Below are positions 63,228-64,000 of a stretch of 64,000 nucleotides of DNA, piece by piece (position 1 is the stretch's first letter; every line of letters starts with the position of its first letter). Source of the stretch: Serpentinicella sp031432315 (GTDB lineage Bacteria > Bacillota > Clostridia > Peptostreptococcales > Natronincolaceae); the NCBI RefSeq assembly GCF_031432315.1, contig NZ_JAVKGO010000007.1, positions 62,001 through 126,000 of the forward strand, in the 5' to 3' direction. The notes under the pieces were generated by a model. That model was not told the origin of the DNA. It saw only the letters and a program-made list of their open reading frames with translations, and made no database searches. The translations under genes and the position numbers were made by a program.

Positions 63228-64000
63228 TTAATATATTTTCGATGCATTTTCTAGTGTGTTTTTTGTTTCCATCATAATTTCCTTAACAATCTCTGAGCTT
63301 GATTGAATTTTAGTTAGTGGATTTAAACTTTGGCCAACAATGACGAATCCATTTTCTGTATCCCCATCTACAACTGCTTTTTTGTTTGTCCCGATTGCAA
63401 GCTCATCAAGTTTTTCTGATGGCGCACCACTAAATTCCAGTTCTAGATATTTTTCAGTGAACTGATTTTTAAGTCCCCGTACACCATGACCTGTTGTGTA
63501 TCCAGTGATTACACTATCAACATCTTGGGCATTAATGATTTTATTTTTAATGTTCTCATGTAACTGACATTCGGATGCTAATAAAAATCTAGAGCCAATT
63601 TGTACACCGGCAGCTCCCATAGTCAATGCTGCTGCAATACCTCTACCATCAGCAATACCTCCAGCCACAATAACAGGGATATTAAGTTCGGGAATAACAT
63701 TAGTCATCAAAGCCATAGTCGTTAGATTCCCTATATGGCCACCAGCTTCCATGCCTTCAACGATAACCCCATCTGCACCTTGTTCTTCAACTCTTTTTGC
63801 AAGTTTAAGACTAGGAACAACAGGAAAAATTTTAATCCCTGCCTCCTTTAACTTAGGAAATAGAGGGATTGGATTACCGGCTCCTAATGTGACAAAGCTA
63901 ACTTTTTCTTCGCATACAACATCCAGAGTTTCTTCTTTGTTTTCTGCCATAATAACAATATTAACCCCAAAAGGTTTATCAGTTAAATTTTTAGTTTTGC
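63228..64000 (-). CDS. FabK-like enoyl-ACP reductase II / nitronate monooxygenase, N-terminal part outside the window
   Basis: The frame is open on the minus strand to the right edge. The bases before the ATG at 63950 still read KPFGVNIVI, a conserved segment near the N terminus of this family, so the true start lies beyond 64000 and the 240-residue reading is too short. Visible motifs are TLGAGNP, EGMEAGGHIG with the catalytic His, and VAGGIADGRGIAAAL with GVQIGSRFL for FMN phosphate binding. The family includes FabK, which reduces enoyl-ACP in fatty acid synthesis, and nitronate monooxygenases. Sequence alone does not separate them here; no fab genes are visible. Confidence 0.88.
   Translation of the reverse strand, partial: KTKNLTDKPFGVNIVIMAENKEETLDVVCEEKVSFVTLGAGNPIPLFPKLKEAGIKIFPVVPSLKLAKRVEEQGADGVIVEGMEAGGHIGNLTTMALMTNVIPELNIPVIVAGGIADGRGIAAALTMGAAGVQIGSRFLLASECQLHENIKNKIINAQDVDSVITGYTTGHGVRGLKNQFTEKYLELEFSGAPSEKLDELAIGTNKKAVVDGDTENGFVIVGQSLNPLTKIQSSSEIVKEIMMETKNTLENASKIY

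Overview
The window is a low-GC stretch of a Gram-positive, very probably anaerobic and spore-forming member of the Clostridia. The supporting signs are strong AGGAGG-type ribosome binding sites, a T-box and a PyrR attenuator, rubrerythrin, FabK-like and AddAB proteins, a GerS/YdcC-type sporulation lipoprotein next to alr, and lipoproteins with no outer-membrane genes. An Alkaliphilus-like organism would fit, but the genus cannot be fixed from the sequence alone. No rRNA, tRNA, CRISPR, phage or IS genes were seen.

Layout. 1-3047: the end of an ECF vitamin transporter operon (T component cut by the window edge, fused double ATPase, S component). 3194-9949: a serine-biosynthesis region. A Ser-type T-box leader precedes serA and a D-malate/tartrate-dehydrogenase-like gene; a class V aminotransferase and a DUF1015 gene follow, separated by blocks of a 149-bp composite inverted-arm repeat. 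10159-15956: a MATE exporter, oligoendopeptidase F, two lipoproteins, an unrecognised gene and a C_GCAxxG_C_C redox-type protein. 16023-18002: pdxST with a good promoter, then csaA. 18102-27228: the pyrimidine operon pyrC-pyrF-carA-carB-pyrK-pyrD-pyrE behind a PyrR-type attenuator, without pyrR or pyrB. Its carA encodes Arg where the catalytic His of the glutaminase triad should be.

27329-35252: alpha/beta hydrolases, a MetX-like protein, phosphatidylserine decarboxylase, rubrerythrin, and a tightly overlapped trio of YhaM exoribonuclease, a PAS-PAS-GGDEF-HD-GYP protein and a hydrolase. 35426-42389: addB-addA recombination helicase-nuclease. 42538-51258: a 52-residue membrane peptide, a CBS-pair protein and a ten-gene Mrp-type cation/proton antiporter cluster. 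Its first eight genes follow the order of the archaeal Mbh antiporter module; two extra tandemly duplicated large subunits follow. 51366-63177: endonuclease IV, an unknown lipoprotein, a coiled-coil protein, the conserved acpS-gerS(ydcC)-alr-mazE-mazF block, a YitT protein, a split transketolase, pgeF, a PrcB-domain protein and a four-LysM secreted protein. 63228-64000: the 3' part of a FabK/nitronate monooxygenase gene that runs off the right edge.

Most transcription units end in recognisable stem-loops and several starts were moved inward to the start codon with the best ribosome binding site. The least explained parts are the 149-bp repeats, the role of the dehydrogenase and DUF1015 genes in serine metabolism, the altered CarA, the pyr leader ORF and the composition of the antiporter cluster.
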